From a virus, in the IMG/VR virus record IMGVR_UViG_3300018015_000024, positions 1 through 31,072 of that record: a DNA stretch of 31,072 bases; one strand, given 5' to 3'. Positions 7,815-14,286 of the stretch are shown here, in pieces (position 1 is the stretch's first letter; each line of letters opens with the position of its first letter). The notes under the pieces are model-generated. The model ran no database searches and had not been told where the DNA came from. It saw only the letters and a list, made by a program, of their open reading frames with translations. A program made the position numbers and the translations under genes.

Positions 7815-8285
7815 ATGAAAGTTATTCCCTGCACTATCTCGCGTGCTCGCGAAGTGGTTCGCTTTCATCATCGGCACAACCGGCCTCCTGTTTCTGGACT
7901 GTTTGCCATAGCTGCGGAAATGGACGGGGAAATGATCGGAGTGGCGATTGTGGGCCGCCCAGTGGCGCGGAAATTGCAAGACGGATTCACCGCTGAGGTT
8001 ACGCGGACATGCACGCTACCGGGAGCGCCAAAGGGGACAGTCTCATTCCTGTACGCCGCCTGCCGCCGAGCCGCCTTCGCAATCGGATACCGAAAGCTCA
8101 TCACGTACACGCTCCAGAGCGAGAGCGGAGCATCCCTGCGCGGCGCGGGCTGGCAACTGGAATTAAACCTCGCGCCTTCTCGACCGTGGAATGTACCGTC
8201 CCGCCCTCGAAAACCGGGAACCGTGGATGGAGTAGCAAAGACGAGATGGAGCGTGAGCGCCCCCGAAGGAGAGAAGCATGACTGA
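7815..8285 (+). CDS. XF1762-family-like protein
   Basis: The start at 7815 is chosen because GGGGAGGGGG precedes it and because the in-frame sequence before it is a methylase remnant. The 156 residues match the pattern I know for the phage/plasmid XF1762 family: FHHRHNRPP near residue 17, VAIVGRPVAR at 43-52, EVTRTCT at 61-67, FLYAACRRAA, GYRKLITYTL at 91-100, SLRGAGW at 107-113 and a C-terminal PSRPR. The fold is thought to resemble GNAT acyltransferases, but the biochemical role is not established. It overlaps the next mini-gene by a few bases. Family assignment is from pattern memory. Confidence 0.7.
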   Translation: MKVIPCTISRAREVVRFHHRHNRPPVSGLFAIAAEMDGEMIGVAIVGRPVARKLQDGFTAEVTRTCTLPGAPKGTVSFLYAACRRAAFAIGYRKLITYTLQSESGASLRGAGWQLELNLAPSRPWNVPSRPRKPGTVDGVAKTRWSVSAPEGEKHD

Positions 8286-8352
8286 CCTATTGCCCTGCCC
8301 GTTCTGCGGATCAAGTGCGAAGGTGGATCGGTTGCGGTTCGACGAGGCATAG
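8278..8352 (+). CDS. Truncated Lar-like zinc protein
   Basis: Twenty-four codons from ATG 8278 to TAG 8350-8352, with GAAGGAGAG just upstream. The start MTDLLPCPFCGS is the hallmark of the Lar family (restriction-alleviation proteins), whose members usually run to about 60 residues with a second Cys pair. Here the chain stops after a single CPFC, so the zinc site is incomplete. It is either a broken gene or a very short relative. The intact ribosome site suggests recent loss. Confidence 0.5.
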   Translation: MTDLLPCPFCGSSAKVDRLRFDEA

Positions 8353-8357
8353 CTAAG

Positions 8358-9104
8358 ATGGGTAAGGACGCCTACTACTTCAAGCACGACAGCAACGCAA
8401 GCAATGACCCAAAAATGATCGCCATGCTCATGCGTCACGGGATGGAAGGATACGGCCGCTTCTGGAGATTGGTTGAAATGCTCCGGGAGCAGAGAGATTA
8501 TCGCCTTCCGAATACTTCTGTCTCTTTTTCAGCTCTGGCAAAGGCATGGATTTGCACTACGGACGAGGCAATAGAGTTCGCAAAATCGCTTGAAATTGAC
8601 TACGAATTGATACATTCAGACGAGAATTTCATCTGGTCAGATTCACTCTGTAGGCGCATGAATGTCCTGGATACCGTCAGGGCCTCACGGTCAGAAGCTG
8701 CCAAATCAGCGGCCATAAAACGCTGGAATGCGTCACGTACAAATTCGCATGCGTCAGGCATTGCGTCAACTATTAAAAGTGATGCGTCAGTTAAAAAACC
8801 GGATGCGTCAGTTACGGAAAATCATGCCATATTAGATCTACTTACTAGAGAGACGAAGAAGGAGCCCTTTAAGGGGGCTCCTTCTTCTCTCGTCGAACCC
8901 CAAGAAAAAAACGGGCCGCGCGACAAAAGTAGACAATCTGGCTCTCACTACCAAGCGCCCCCGCTTCACATCGCCACTCCAGAGGATGATGCGGCTGTTA
9001 AGCTTAAGGCTGCGCAATTCAAGCAGGATCATCACCAACCCTTAAGTGACGACGAAAAGAAAATGCTTGGAATTATAGAGGTGAAAGATGATTTCCCTGA
9101 ATAA
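8358..9104 (+). CDS. Replisome-organizer-like protein (Lin1244/Lin1753, DUF4373 type N-terminal domain)
   Basis: A 248-residue protein. The N-terminal 100 residues (KDAYYFKHDSNASNDPKM, GMEGYGRFWRLVEMLREQ) match the winged-helix N-terminal domain of phage replisome organizers that bind the origin and recruit the helicase loader. After residue 115 the chain is low complexity with repeats of xAS units (NAS, HAS, IAS, DAS, DAS) spaced 7, 4, 7 and 7 residues. The DNA beneath them is a TGCGTCA repeat array, so the gene may contain its own origin as in lambda O. A 13-bp inverted repeat follows. No strong ribosome site is visible (GAGG about ten bases away). Domain assignment fairly confident; origin is inference. 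Confidence 0.75.
   Translation: MGKDAYYFKHDSNASNDPKMIAMLMRHGMEGYGRFWRLVEMLREQRDYRLPNTSVSFSALAKAWICTTDEAIEFAKSLEIDYELIHSDENFIWSDSLCRRMNVLDTVRASRSEAAKSAAIKRWNASRTNSHASGIASTIKSDASVKKPDASVTENHAILDLLTRETKKEPFKGAPSSLVEPQEKNGPRDKSRQSGSHYQAPPLHIATPEDDAAVKLKAAQFKQDHHQPLSDDEKKMLGIIEVKDDFPE
8729..8810 (+). repeat. Five iteron-like TGCGTCA repeats inside the replication gene
   Basis: TGCGTCA occurs at 8729, 8750, 8762, 8783 and 8804, with start-to-start spacing of 21, 12, 21 and 21 bases, so most copies lie on the same helical face. The last two extend to GATGCGTCAGTTA. The stretches between and after are A/T-rich (ACTATTAAAAG, GTTAAAAAACC, ATATTAGATCTACTTAC). A sixth copy sits alone at 8431. This arrangement resembles an origin with iterons inside an initiator gene. 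Confidence 0.55.
8855..8887 (+). repeat. 13-bp perfect inverted repeat inside the replication gene
   Basis: GAAGAAGGAGCCC (8855-8867) and GGGCTCCTTCTTC (8875-8887) pair perfectly around a 7-base loop. The stem is followed by pyrimidines (TCTCTCG) rather than a T-run. It may be an origin structure beside the iterons, or an attenuator; as it is coding, a terminator is less likely. Confidence 0.55.
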
Positions 9105-9159
9105 TCCGAACGGCCTCGCGCCGCCCGACTCCCGTGGCGATTTCCCGGAGGCGACATGA
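9088..9159 (+). CDS. Possible 23-residue small protein
   Basis: ATG at 9088 follows GAGGTG with proper spacing and encodes MISLNNPNGLAPPDSRGDFP plus three residues, ending at TGA 9157-9159 as an ATGA overlap with the nuclease gene. It overlaps the end of the replication gene by 17 bases in another frame. It may serve mainly to couple translation of the nuclease. No similarity recognised. Confidence 0.4.
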   Translation: MISLNNPNGLAPPDSRGDFPEAT

Positions 9160-9476
9160 TCGCGCGCCGCTCCTTCCGCCTTCGCTTCGATCCGACCGCT
9201 GCGCTGACTCACACCACGCTGATCCAGATGATCCGTGAGTATCTGCAACTGCGGAGTTGGTTTGTTTGCGTGACCCCGCGGGGAGGCATCGAGGGGCTGG
9301 CGGGATTTCCCGATGTGATTGCTTTCAAGTCTGCGCGGTGTTTGTTGGTCGAGGCGAAAGTCGGCGCCGACAAGATGGACTACTACCAGCTGAGGATGAA
9401 GGCGAGCCTTGAGCGCGCGGGCTTCACGGTGATCGAGGCCCGGAGCCTGGATGATGTGATCGAGGCGGGAGTGTGA
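9156..9476 (+). CDS. VRR-NUC domain nuclease
   Basis: A 106-residue protein that is little more than one VRR-NUC domain, of the restriction-endonuclease-like (PD-D/ExK) fold. Seen motifs: GFPDVIA at 50-56 with catalytic Asp53, LVEAKVG at 64-70 with Glu66 and Lys68, Gln78 in the following helix, and the closing strand AGFTVIEARSLDDV. Stand-alone viral VRR-NUC proteins act as structure-specific nucleases, including Holliday-junction-like substrates. It sits between replication and packaging genes, which suits resolving branched replication products before packaging. All expected active-site residues are present. Confidence 0.85.
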   Translation: MIARRSFRLRFDPTAALTHTTLIQMIREYLQLRSWFVCVTPRGGIEGLAGFPDVIAFKSARCLLVEAKVGADKMDYYQLRMKASLERAGFTVIEARSLDDVIEAGV

Positions 9477-9479
9477 GGG

Positions 9480-9755
9480 ATGGCAAGGCTTGAAGCGCCA
9501 ATGGCAATTTCAAGGACGAGAGTAAGGATCATCGACCACGGCCATTTCTCTGAGCGAAGAATTGAAGCCGTGAAGGTGCACTATCCATGGCTGAAGTTCC
9601 TCATGCTCTGGCTACTTGGCGATGGGCGCTTCATCGCGGAGGCGAAGGCCCAAATCGACGCGATTAACAAAATCCGTCAATACGAGGCTGATCATCCGAG
9701 GCGACCTAATGTAAGGCCAGGGCCGCAAGGGCCTGCGAACATCTCGTTTCGCTGA
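9480..9755 (+). CDS. Small protein of unknown function
   Basis: A 91-residue frame starting three bases after the nuclease stop. It has a short hydrophobic segment around residues 37-47 (WLKFLMLWLLG), too short and flanked by too few charges to be a confident membrane span, and a basic, Pro-rich C terminus (HPRRPNVRPGPQGP). No family recognised. The ribosome site is weak (GGGAG about ten bases upstream). It probably belongs to the same transcript as the nuclease and the sigma-like protein. Confidence 0.6.
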   Translation: MARLEAPMAISRTRVRIIDHGHFSERRIEAVKVHYPWLKFLMLWLLGDGRFIAEAKAQIDAINKIRQYEADHPRRPNVRPGPQGPANISFR

Positions 9756-9782
9756 TACCCGTTCACTCACTCGGGAGGGGAA

Positions 9783-10028
9783 GTGAATCGACGAACGCTT
9801 GTGCGACTGTGGGCGAACACTGAGCTCGTGACGTATATCAAGGGCCAGGCTGCGCGTCATTTCTCCTGCACCGAGGACCGAGAGGATGCCGCGATTGAGG
9901 CGTGGGAGAAGATCGCAGCACTTCGGGGGCACCCGACATTGGAGTATGTCCATAAGTGCGCCCATCGCGCAATTGCTGCGATGTATCGCCGTGAGTATCG
10001 TCGAACAAGGCGTTCGGTGTCAACATAA
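9783..10028 (+). CDS. Sigma-70 region-2-like small protein
   Basis: An 81-residue frame with a GTG start at 9783 behind GGGAGGGG. The pattern EDREDAAIEAWEKIAAL followed by HKCAHRAIAAMYRREYRR resembles sigma-70 region 2 (the DxxQEAWxRI helix and the AxxAxxDYxRRxRR helix), but there is no region 4, so it cannot be a normal full sigma factor. Small sigma-like or antitermination-like proteins lying just before terminase genes often control late transcription in phages. Here that is an inference from position and from weak similarity. Otherwise it is a small helical DNA-binding protein of unknown role. Confidence 0.5.
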   Translation: MNRRTLVRLWANTELVTYIKGQAARHFSCTEDREDAAIEAWEKIAALRGHPTLEYVHKCAHRAIAAMYRREYRRTRRSVST

Positions 10029-10094
10029 CTGCCGTAAAATCAATTCCCGGCGTCAACGGATAGGGTAGAAGGGCGAAAAGTGGCCTGACGGCCC

Positions 10095-10133
10095 GGGGCG
10101 CGATCCTCCCAGGCGCGCCCCATTCACCCTTTT
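10095..10133 (+). terminator. Stem-loop before the terminase genes, possible terminator
   Basis: GGGGCGCG (10095-10102) pairs with CGCGCCCC (10114-10121) around an 11-base loop, and the sequence then runs ATTCACCCTTTT. A small GGCC-TGAC-GGCC hairpin precedes it. The T-run is short and 9 bases from the stem, so this is either a weak terminator dividing early from late genes, or part of a packaging (cos/pac) site, which often lies beside terS. The rest of the 117-base gap shows nothing else. Confidence 0.35.
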
Positions 10134-10145
10134 CTGGAGGGGACC

Positions 10146-10537
10146 CTGGGCAAGCTGGGCGAGCTCGGCAAACTGACTCCGCGCGAATCTCGATTCTTCG
10201 AAGCCTACATAGGCGGGGCGTCCGGTCAGGATGCCTATCTGCTCATCAGCCCGAACGCCGGAGATCATGCACGCAAGTCAGCGAGTCGCATGCTGAAGCG
10301 CATAAAAAAAAAGTCGATTGGCCGCGCCTCCAGGAGTCAGCCAACCAAGGCGAGATCAGGCTTCTCCGTGAACTCGAGGGCGTTCTTGGTTGCGCTGATG
10401 TTCGTGTTCGCATGCGTGCTATCGAGTTGCTTGCCCGCCTGCTCGGGAAAGATAAAGCCGAGATCGACGTCCATCACGATATCGTCGAGATCCGTCCAGC
10501 TCCAAAGCCTGAGGAGCCTGCCCCAGGTGACGATTGA
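10146..10537 (+). CDS. terS: Terminase small subunit, apparently needing a -1 frameshift
   Basis: The first part reads from a CTG at 10146, five bases after GGAGG; there is no ATG, GTG or TTG in a suitable place. It encodes KLTPRESRFFEAYIGG and then ASRMLKRIKKK, the usual start of a TerS DNA-binding domain. At the nine-A run 10304-10312 the sensible protein moves to the -1 frame and continues DWPRLQESANQGEIRLLREL, then VRVRMRAIELLARLLGKDKA, to a TGA at 10535-10537, giving about 130 residues, a normal TerS length. TerS recognises phage DNA and regulates TerL. The stop overlaps the TerL start. Without the shift the first frame stays open into TerL. A simple indel in the A-run is the main alternative to a programmed event. 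Confidence 0.7.
10304..10313 (+). other. A9G slippery site inside terS
   Basis: Nine A followed by G. In the incoming frame the codons are ATA-AAA-AAA-AAG, so the heptamer A-AAA-AAG (10307-10313) is exactly phased for -1 slippage, the same heptamer used in E. coli dnaX. A weak possible stem TTGGC/GCCAA (10318-10322 with 10340-10344) begins five bases downstream. Confidence 0.55.
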
Positions 10538-11780
10538 TTTCTCGCGCCTGCCCGAAGTCATCAACCCGGTCTATTACCCGTACCTCTGGGATCACAAGCG
10601 CTTCAACGTACTCTACGGCGGGGCGGGATCCGGTAAATCCGTATTCGCCGCGCAGCGGTTCACCTATCGCATGGCGACCGAGCGCGGGCACAACGTCATG
10701 GGAGTGCGCAAGATCGACAAGGCAAATCGCGACTCTACCTTCGCGCAGATGAATCAGGTGATCACGCTCTGGGGGCTGCACGACCTTTTCCACGTCACCA
10801 CGCAGCCGCTGTCCATCATGTGCAAGCACAACGGGAACCAGATGGTCTTCCGCGGCCTGGACGACCCCGAGAAAATAAAGTCGATCACCTTCGCCAATGG
10901 GCCACTTACAGACATCTGGATCGAGGAGGCAAGCGAGATCACCCCTGCCGACGATCAGCAACTCCGCCTGCGTCTCCGCGGATATGCCGCCGTCCCGAAG
11001 CAGATCACCTATACATTCAACCCGATCTCGGCGCTGCACTGGCTCAAGGGGCGCTTCTTCGACAACCCGCTTTCCCCCGATCGCGCAAGTGTACTCAAGA
11101 CCACATACAAAGACAACGCCTGGCTCGCCCCTGATGACCGCGCCGAGCTCGAGGCGCTCAAGGATGAGGACCTCACCTATTACCAGATATATGCGCTGGG
11201 CGAATGGGGCGTCATCGGCAACGTCGTTTTCTCGAATTATGTGATCGAGGATTTCCCGATCGACTATTCCGACTTCGACGGCGTGTATCAGGGCCAGGAC
11301 TACGGATTCAATCACCCCTTCGCCTTCGAACTCGTGGGCATGAGGGACGGCGAGCTCTATATCTTCGATGAGATCTACAAGCGGCAGCGCACGAACACCG
11401 AGGTGATCGAAGACTCGCGCCAGTACTTCGAAGAGCGCAAGATCCTCGAGCGCGTGCAGCGCGGCACAACGACGGGCGACTCTGCAGAGCCCGCCAGGAT
11501 CAAGGAGTGGAATCAGAACGGCTGGCGTGTCATCTCCGCAAAGAAGGGAAAGGATTCCGAGCGCTTCGGGATCGACTTCATGAAGCACAAACGCATGCAC
11601 ATTCACGCGAGCCGTTGCCCGGGCATCGCCGCGGAGATCCCGATCTTCAAGTACCGCGAGGACAAGAACGGCAACGTGCTCGAAGAGTTTGTTGATTTCA
11701 AGAATGACGGCATCGCCGCGGTGCGTTATGCGACGGAAAGCATTCACTCGCCGCTGATCGAATGGGGAGTTGTGCGATGA
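10527..11780 (+). CDS. terL: Terminase large subunit
   Basis: The packaging motor: an ATPase that pumps DNA and a nuclease that cuts it. I place the start at GTG 10527, overlapping the TerS stop and behind GAGGAG, giving 417 residues; the frame is open further upstream, but that part is the wrong-frame reading of terS. Walker A GGAGSGKS at 31-38, Walker B DIWIEEAS with Asp129 and Glu133/134. The C-terminal RNase-H-like nuclease has GQDYGFNHP with Asp258, GDSAEPARI with Asp318 and FKNDG with Asp394. The layout is that of the PBSX/Terminase_3-like group. It ends as an ATGA overlap with the portal gene. All key residues are present. Confidence 0.92.
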   Translation: MTIDFSRLPEVINPVYYPYLWDHKRFNVLYGGAGSGKSVFAAQRFTYRMATERGHNVMGVRKIDKANRDSTFAQMNQVITLWGLHDLFHVTTQPLSIMCKHNGNQMVFRGLDDPEKIKSITFANGPLTDIWIEEASEITPADDQQLRLRLRGYAAVPKQITYTFNPISALHWLKGRFFDNPLSPDRASVLKTTYKDNAWLAPDDRAELEALKDEDLTYYQIYALGEWGVIGNVVFSNYVIEDFPIDYSDFDGVYQGQDYGFNHPFAFELVGMRDGELYIFDEIYKRQRTNTEVIEDSRQYFEERKILERVQRGTTTGDSAEPARIKEWNQNGWRVISAKKGKDSERFGIDFMKHKRMHIHASRCPGIAAEIPIFKYREDKNGNVLEEFVDFKNDGIAAVRYATESIHSPLIEWGVVR

Positions 11781-14044
11781 GACGCAAGCTGGGCTTCGTC
11801 GGACGCATCATGCAGCGCGCCTTGAAGTCCGCGGGCATCTCCTGGAGCGACGAAGCATTCTGGTCAACGTGGACGCCGCAAGGCTCGATTACTCCCGCCG
11901 GCTACTCCGACATGAAGAAGGCAGTAGGAGACGGGACTGCCCTCGATGTCATCATGGCGCCCGTCATGTGGGTTGCGCGCCGTATGGCCGAGAGCCCGGT
12001 TGGCGTGACGAACATTGCCGACCCCTCGATTGATTTTCAGCATTCCGCCGCGAAACTCTTGAAGCGCCCGAATCCCTGGTACGCGGGCAGCACGATGCGC
12101 ATGGCGATGTCGATCAACTACCTCATGGACGGCAACGCATATCTGCGCAAGGTGCGCGATAAGTTCGACTCCCCTTATGCCCTGGTGTTCATTCCCTCAT
12201 GGACTATTGAGCCTATTCCTCCTCCGCTCGGCAAGGGCGGATACATCGACCAGTATATGTACAACCCCGGGGGCATCGTCACCGCGGATCAACAGCGGGC
12301 GCAGTTGATCGATGCGCGCGACATAATCCATCTGCGCTATGGCATCGACCCGAACTTCACACGCAAGGGGATCTCACCGTTGAAGATTCTCATGCGCGAA
12401 GTCTATACGGACGTTCAGGGCGCGACCATGACCGCCATGATGTTGAAAAACGCCGGACTGTTCGGCGTGGTCATCTCTCCGAAGACGCTCGAAGGCGTTA
12501 CAGTTTCGAAGCCGACCGAGACGAAGAAATACATCGAAGAGGAGTTCAACGGCGTGCGGCTCGGGAAGCCGATGGTATTTTCCACGCCGACCGATGTCTC
12601 ATTCCTCGGCCTCGAGCAAGCCAAGTTCGACATGGGCGCATTGCGCGGAATCCCTGAAGAGAGAGTCTGCGCGCTTCTCAATATCCCCTCTGCGGTCGTC
12701 GGCTTCGGGACCGGCATGAAGCAGACGAAGGTCGGGGCGACGCTCGTTGAACTGCGCGCGATGGCCTACGAGGATTGCGTGATCCCTACGCAGAACTCAT
12801 GGTGCGACGAGTTCGATCTGCAGATGATGCCCGACTTCGAGCCGGATCCCGAGAACTGGCACTGTCAGTTTGACAACTCCGACGTTCGTGTATTGCAGGA
12901 CGATGAAAACCGGATCAGCGACCGCATGGTGAAGCAACTTGTGAGCGGCGGCATCCTGTTGAGCGAGTTCCGCGAGGAGATGGGTTATGAGGTCGATGAG
13001 GCGACGCAGGAGATCTTCTACGTGCCCAGCATCGTGACCCCGACGCCGGCCGAGGAGATCAATGCGCCCCCCGCTCCGCCTCCACAGATCGTGCTCCCTG
13101 GACCGAGCGGAGGGCCGAATGCCGAGGGAGGTCTACCGACCGGGCAGGAGCCCTCCTCGGGCCCCAACGCCGAAGGGCAGTCCCCTGCGGGAAAGTCACT
13201 GGCCGAGCGCAACGAAGTGCGCCTCAAGAAGCGCAGAGCGGCGCGCAAAGACGGCCTACATGGCAGCGCCAAGCTCACAGCAAAACTCTCCCGGTTCATC
13301 CACGCTCAGGATCGCGCAGAGAAGCGCACCCGCAAGGTATGGGCCGGGGAGCTCACTGCACTGTTCAAGGTTTATGGCGAACATGTGGCGGAGACTTTTC
13401 AAAAGACTGCCGAACGCCATGGCGCGAAAAACATGCCACGCGAAATGCTCAAAGAGGATGCGCCCGATTGGGCGATCATCGCGGGAGAAGCGCTCATAGA
13501 TGCCGGGGACATCGCGGGCCTTGTGAGCAGCTTCGGCGGGAAATACCTCGCGATCGCTAAGGCCACGTATGGCAACCTCGATTCAATCCTCGGCCTCGGC
13601 GTCATGCTGGACGACCCGACGGAGCAGACGGTGCTGCAACTCGCCGGTAAGCGCATGGGCCTGGTCGATTTCACTGACCAGGCGCGCCAGGCCATGTTCG
13701 ACACGATCTCCGCCGCGCGGGAGACGGGCGCGGGCGCCGCAGAGATCGCAAGGCAGATCGCCGACTCCATTGCAGCGGGCCCATGGGGATCAGCTGAGAC
13801 ACGCGCCATGGTGATCGCTCGAACCGAGACGAAGTACGCGCAGAACTCAGCGAGCCTCGCGGCCTACGCGCAGAGCGAGAATGTCACCGACGTGCTCGTG
13901 TTCGATGCCCAGCTCGGGCCTACGGATGAGGAGTGCGAGGCTTTGAATGGTGAGACAGTCTCGCTCTCTGAGGCTGAGATACTCATGGAAAGCGAGCACC
14001 CGAATGGTACGCGATCCTTCGCACCCGTAATTGGAGGTCAGTGA
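11777..14044 (+). CDS. Portal protein fused to a MuF-like head morphogenesis domain
   Basis: From ATG 11777 (GGGGAG seven bases before; overlaps the TerL stop) 755 residues follow. Residues 1 to about 410 are an HK97-type portal (MAPVMWVARRMAESP, NPWYAGSTMRMAM, HLRYGIDP, IPSAVVGFGTGMKQTKVG), the dodecameric ring through which DNA enters. Residues 415-473 are a Pro/Gly-rich linker. The remainder is a MuF-type domain with ARTETKYAQNSA at 681-692 and HPNGTRSFAPV at 741-751, where classical MuF has HPNCRC. MuF proteins are minor head proteins, sometimes packaged. The fusion tethers one MuF copy to each portal subunit. An alternative ATG at 11762 has a poorer ribosome site. Confidence 0.88.
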   Translation: MRRKLGFVGRIMQRALKSAGISWSDEAFWSTWTPQGSITPAGYSDMKKAVGDGTALDVIMAPVMWVARRMAESPVGVTNIADPSIDFQHSAAKLLKRPNPWYAGSTMRMAMSINYLMDGNAYLRKVRDKFDSPYALVFIPSWTIEPIPPPLGKGGYIDQYMYNPGGIVTADQQRAQLIDARDIIHLRYGIDPNFTRKGISPLKILMREVYTDVQGATMTAMMLKNAGLFGVVISPKTLEGVTVSKPTETKKYIEEEFNGVRLGKPMVFSTPTDVSFLGLEQAKFDMGALRGIPEERVCALLNIPSAVVGFGTGMKQTKVGATLVELRAMAYEDCVIPTQNSWCDEFDLQMMPDFEPDPENWHCQFDNSDVRVLQDDENRISDRMVKQLVSGGILLSEFREEMGYEVDEATQEIFYVPSIVTPTPAEEINAPPAPPPQIVLPGPSGGPNAEGGLPTGQEPSSGPNAEGQSPAGKSLAERNEVRLKKRRAARKDGLHGSAKLTAKLSRFIHAQDRAEKRTRKVWAGELTALFKVYGEHVAETFQKTAERHGAKNMPREMLKEDAPDWAIIAGEALIDAGDIAGLVSSFGGKYLAIAKATYGNLDSILGLGVMLDDPTEQTVLQLAGKRMGLVDFTDQARQAMFDTISAARETGAGAAEIARQIADSIAAGPWGSAETRAMVIARTETKYAQNSASLAAYAQSENVTDVLVFDAQLGPTDEECEALNGETVSLSEAEILMESEHPNGTRSFAPVIGGQ

Positions 14045-14286
14045 TGGAATCATGTGCAACGTGTCGCTTCTGGATGCCGAGTGAGAATGTGAACGCGCCC
14101 GGCGTTTGCCGTCGGTTCCCCCCGAAGCCATTTCTCGTTCCCATGATGGCGGAGACGCCGGGGAGGCTACAACTCCCCAGGAAGAATCCCAACTCGATTC
14201 AGATGCAGCTCATGACGCACTTCCCGGCGACAGACCCTCAAATCTGGTGCGGCGAGTTCAAGCCGATTGAAGGAGAAGCAAAATGA
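14044..14286 (+). CDS. Small cysteine-rich protein
   Basis: Eighty residues from ATG 14044, with GGAGG six bases upstream and the start overlapping the portal stop. The pattern CATCRFW at 4-10, GVCRRFPP and a final WCGEF gives four Cys that probably bind one zinc or iron in a rubredoxin-like knuckle. I have seen this pattern in small phage proteins of unknown function. It lies between portal and structural genes and is ATGA-linked to the next gene, so a head assembly role is possible but unproven. Confidence 0.7.
   Translation: MESCATCRFWMPSENVNAPGVCRRFPPKPFLVPMMAETPGRLQLPRKNPNSIQMQLMTHFPATDPQIWCGEFKPIEGEAK

Noticed and set aside
8855-8887. Rho-independent terminator in the replication gene
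   Set aside because: The stem is strong, but no T-run follows and it lies in the middle of a coding region; kept as an inverted repeat instead.
10290-10526. Extension of TerL upstream to ATG 10290
   Set aside because: This stretch is the wrong-frame reading of terS; its lipoprotein-like hydrophobic run is a coincidence of frame. TerL starts best at GTG 10527.
10419-11747. 442-residue minus-strand frame opposite TerL
   Set aside because: It is the antisense shadow of a GC-rich gene; TerL has all catalytic residues and this frame has no recognisable domain.
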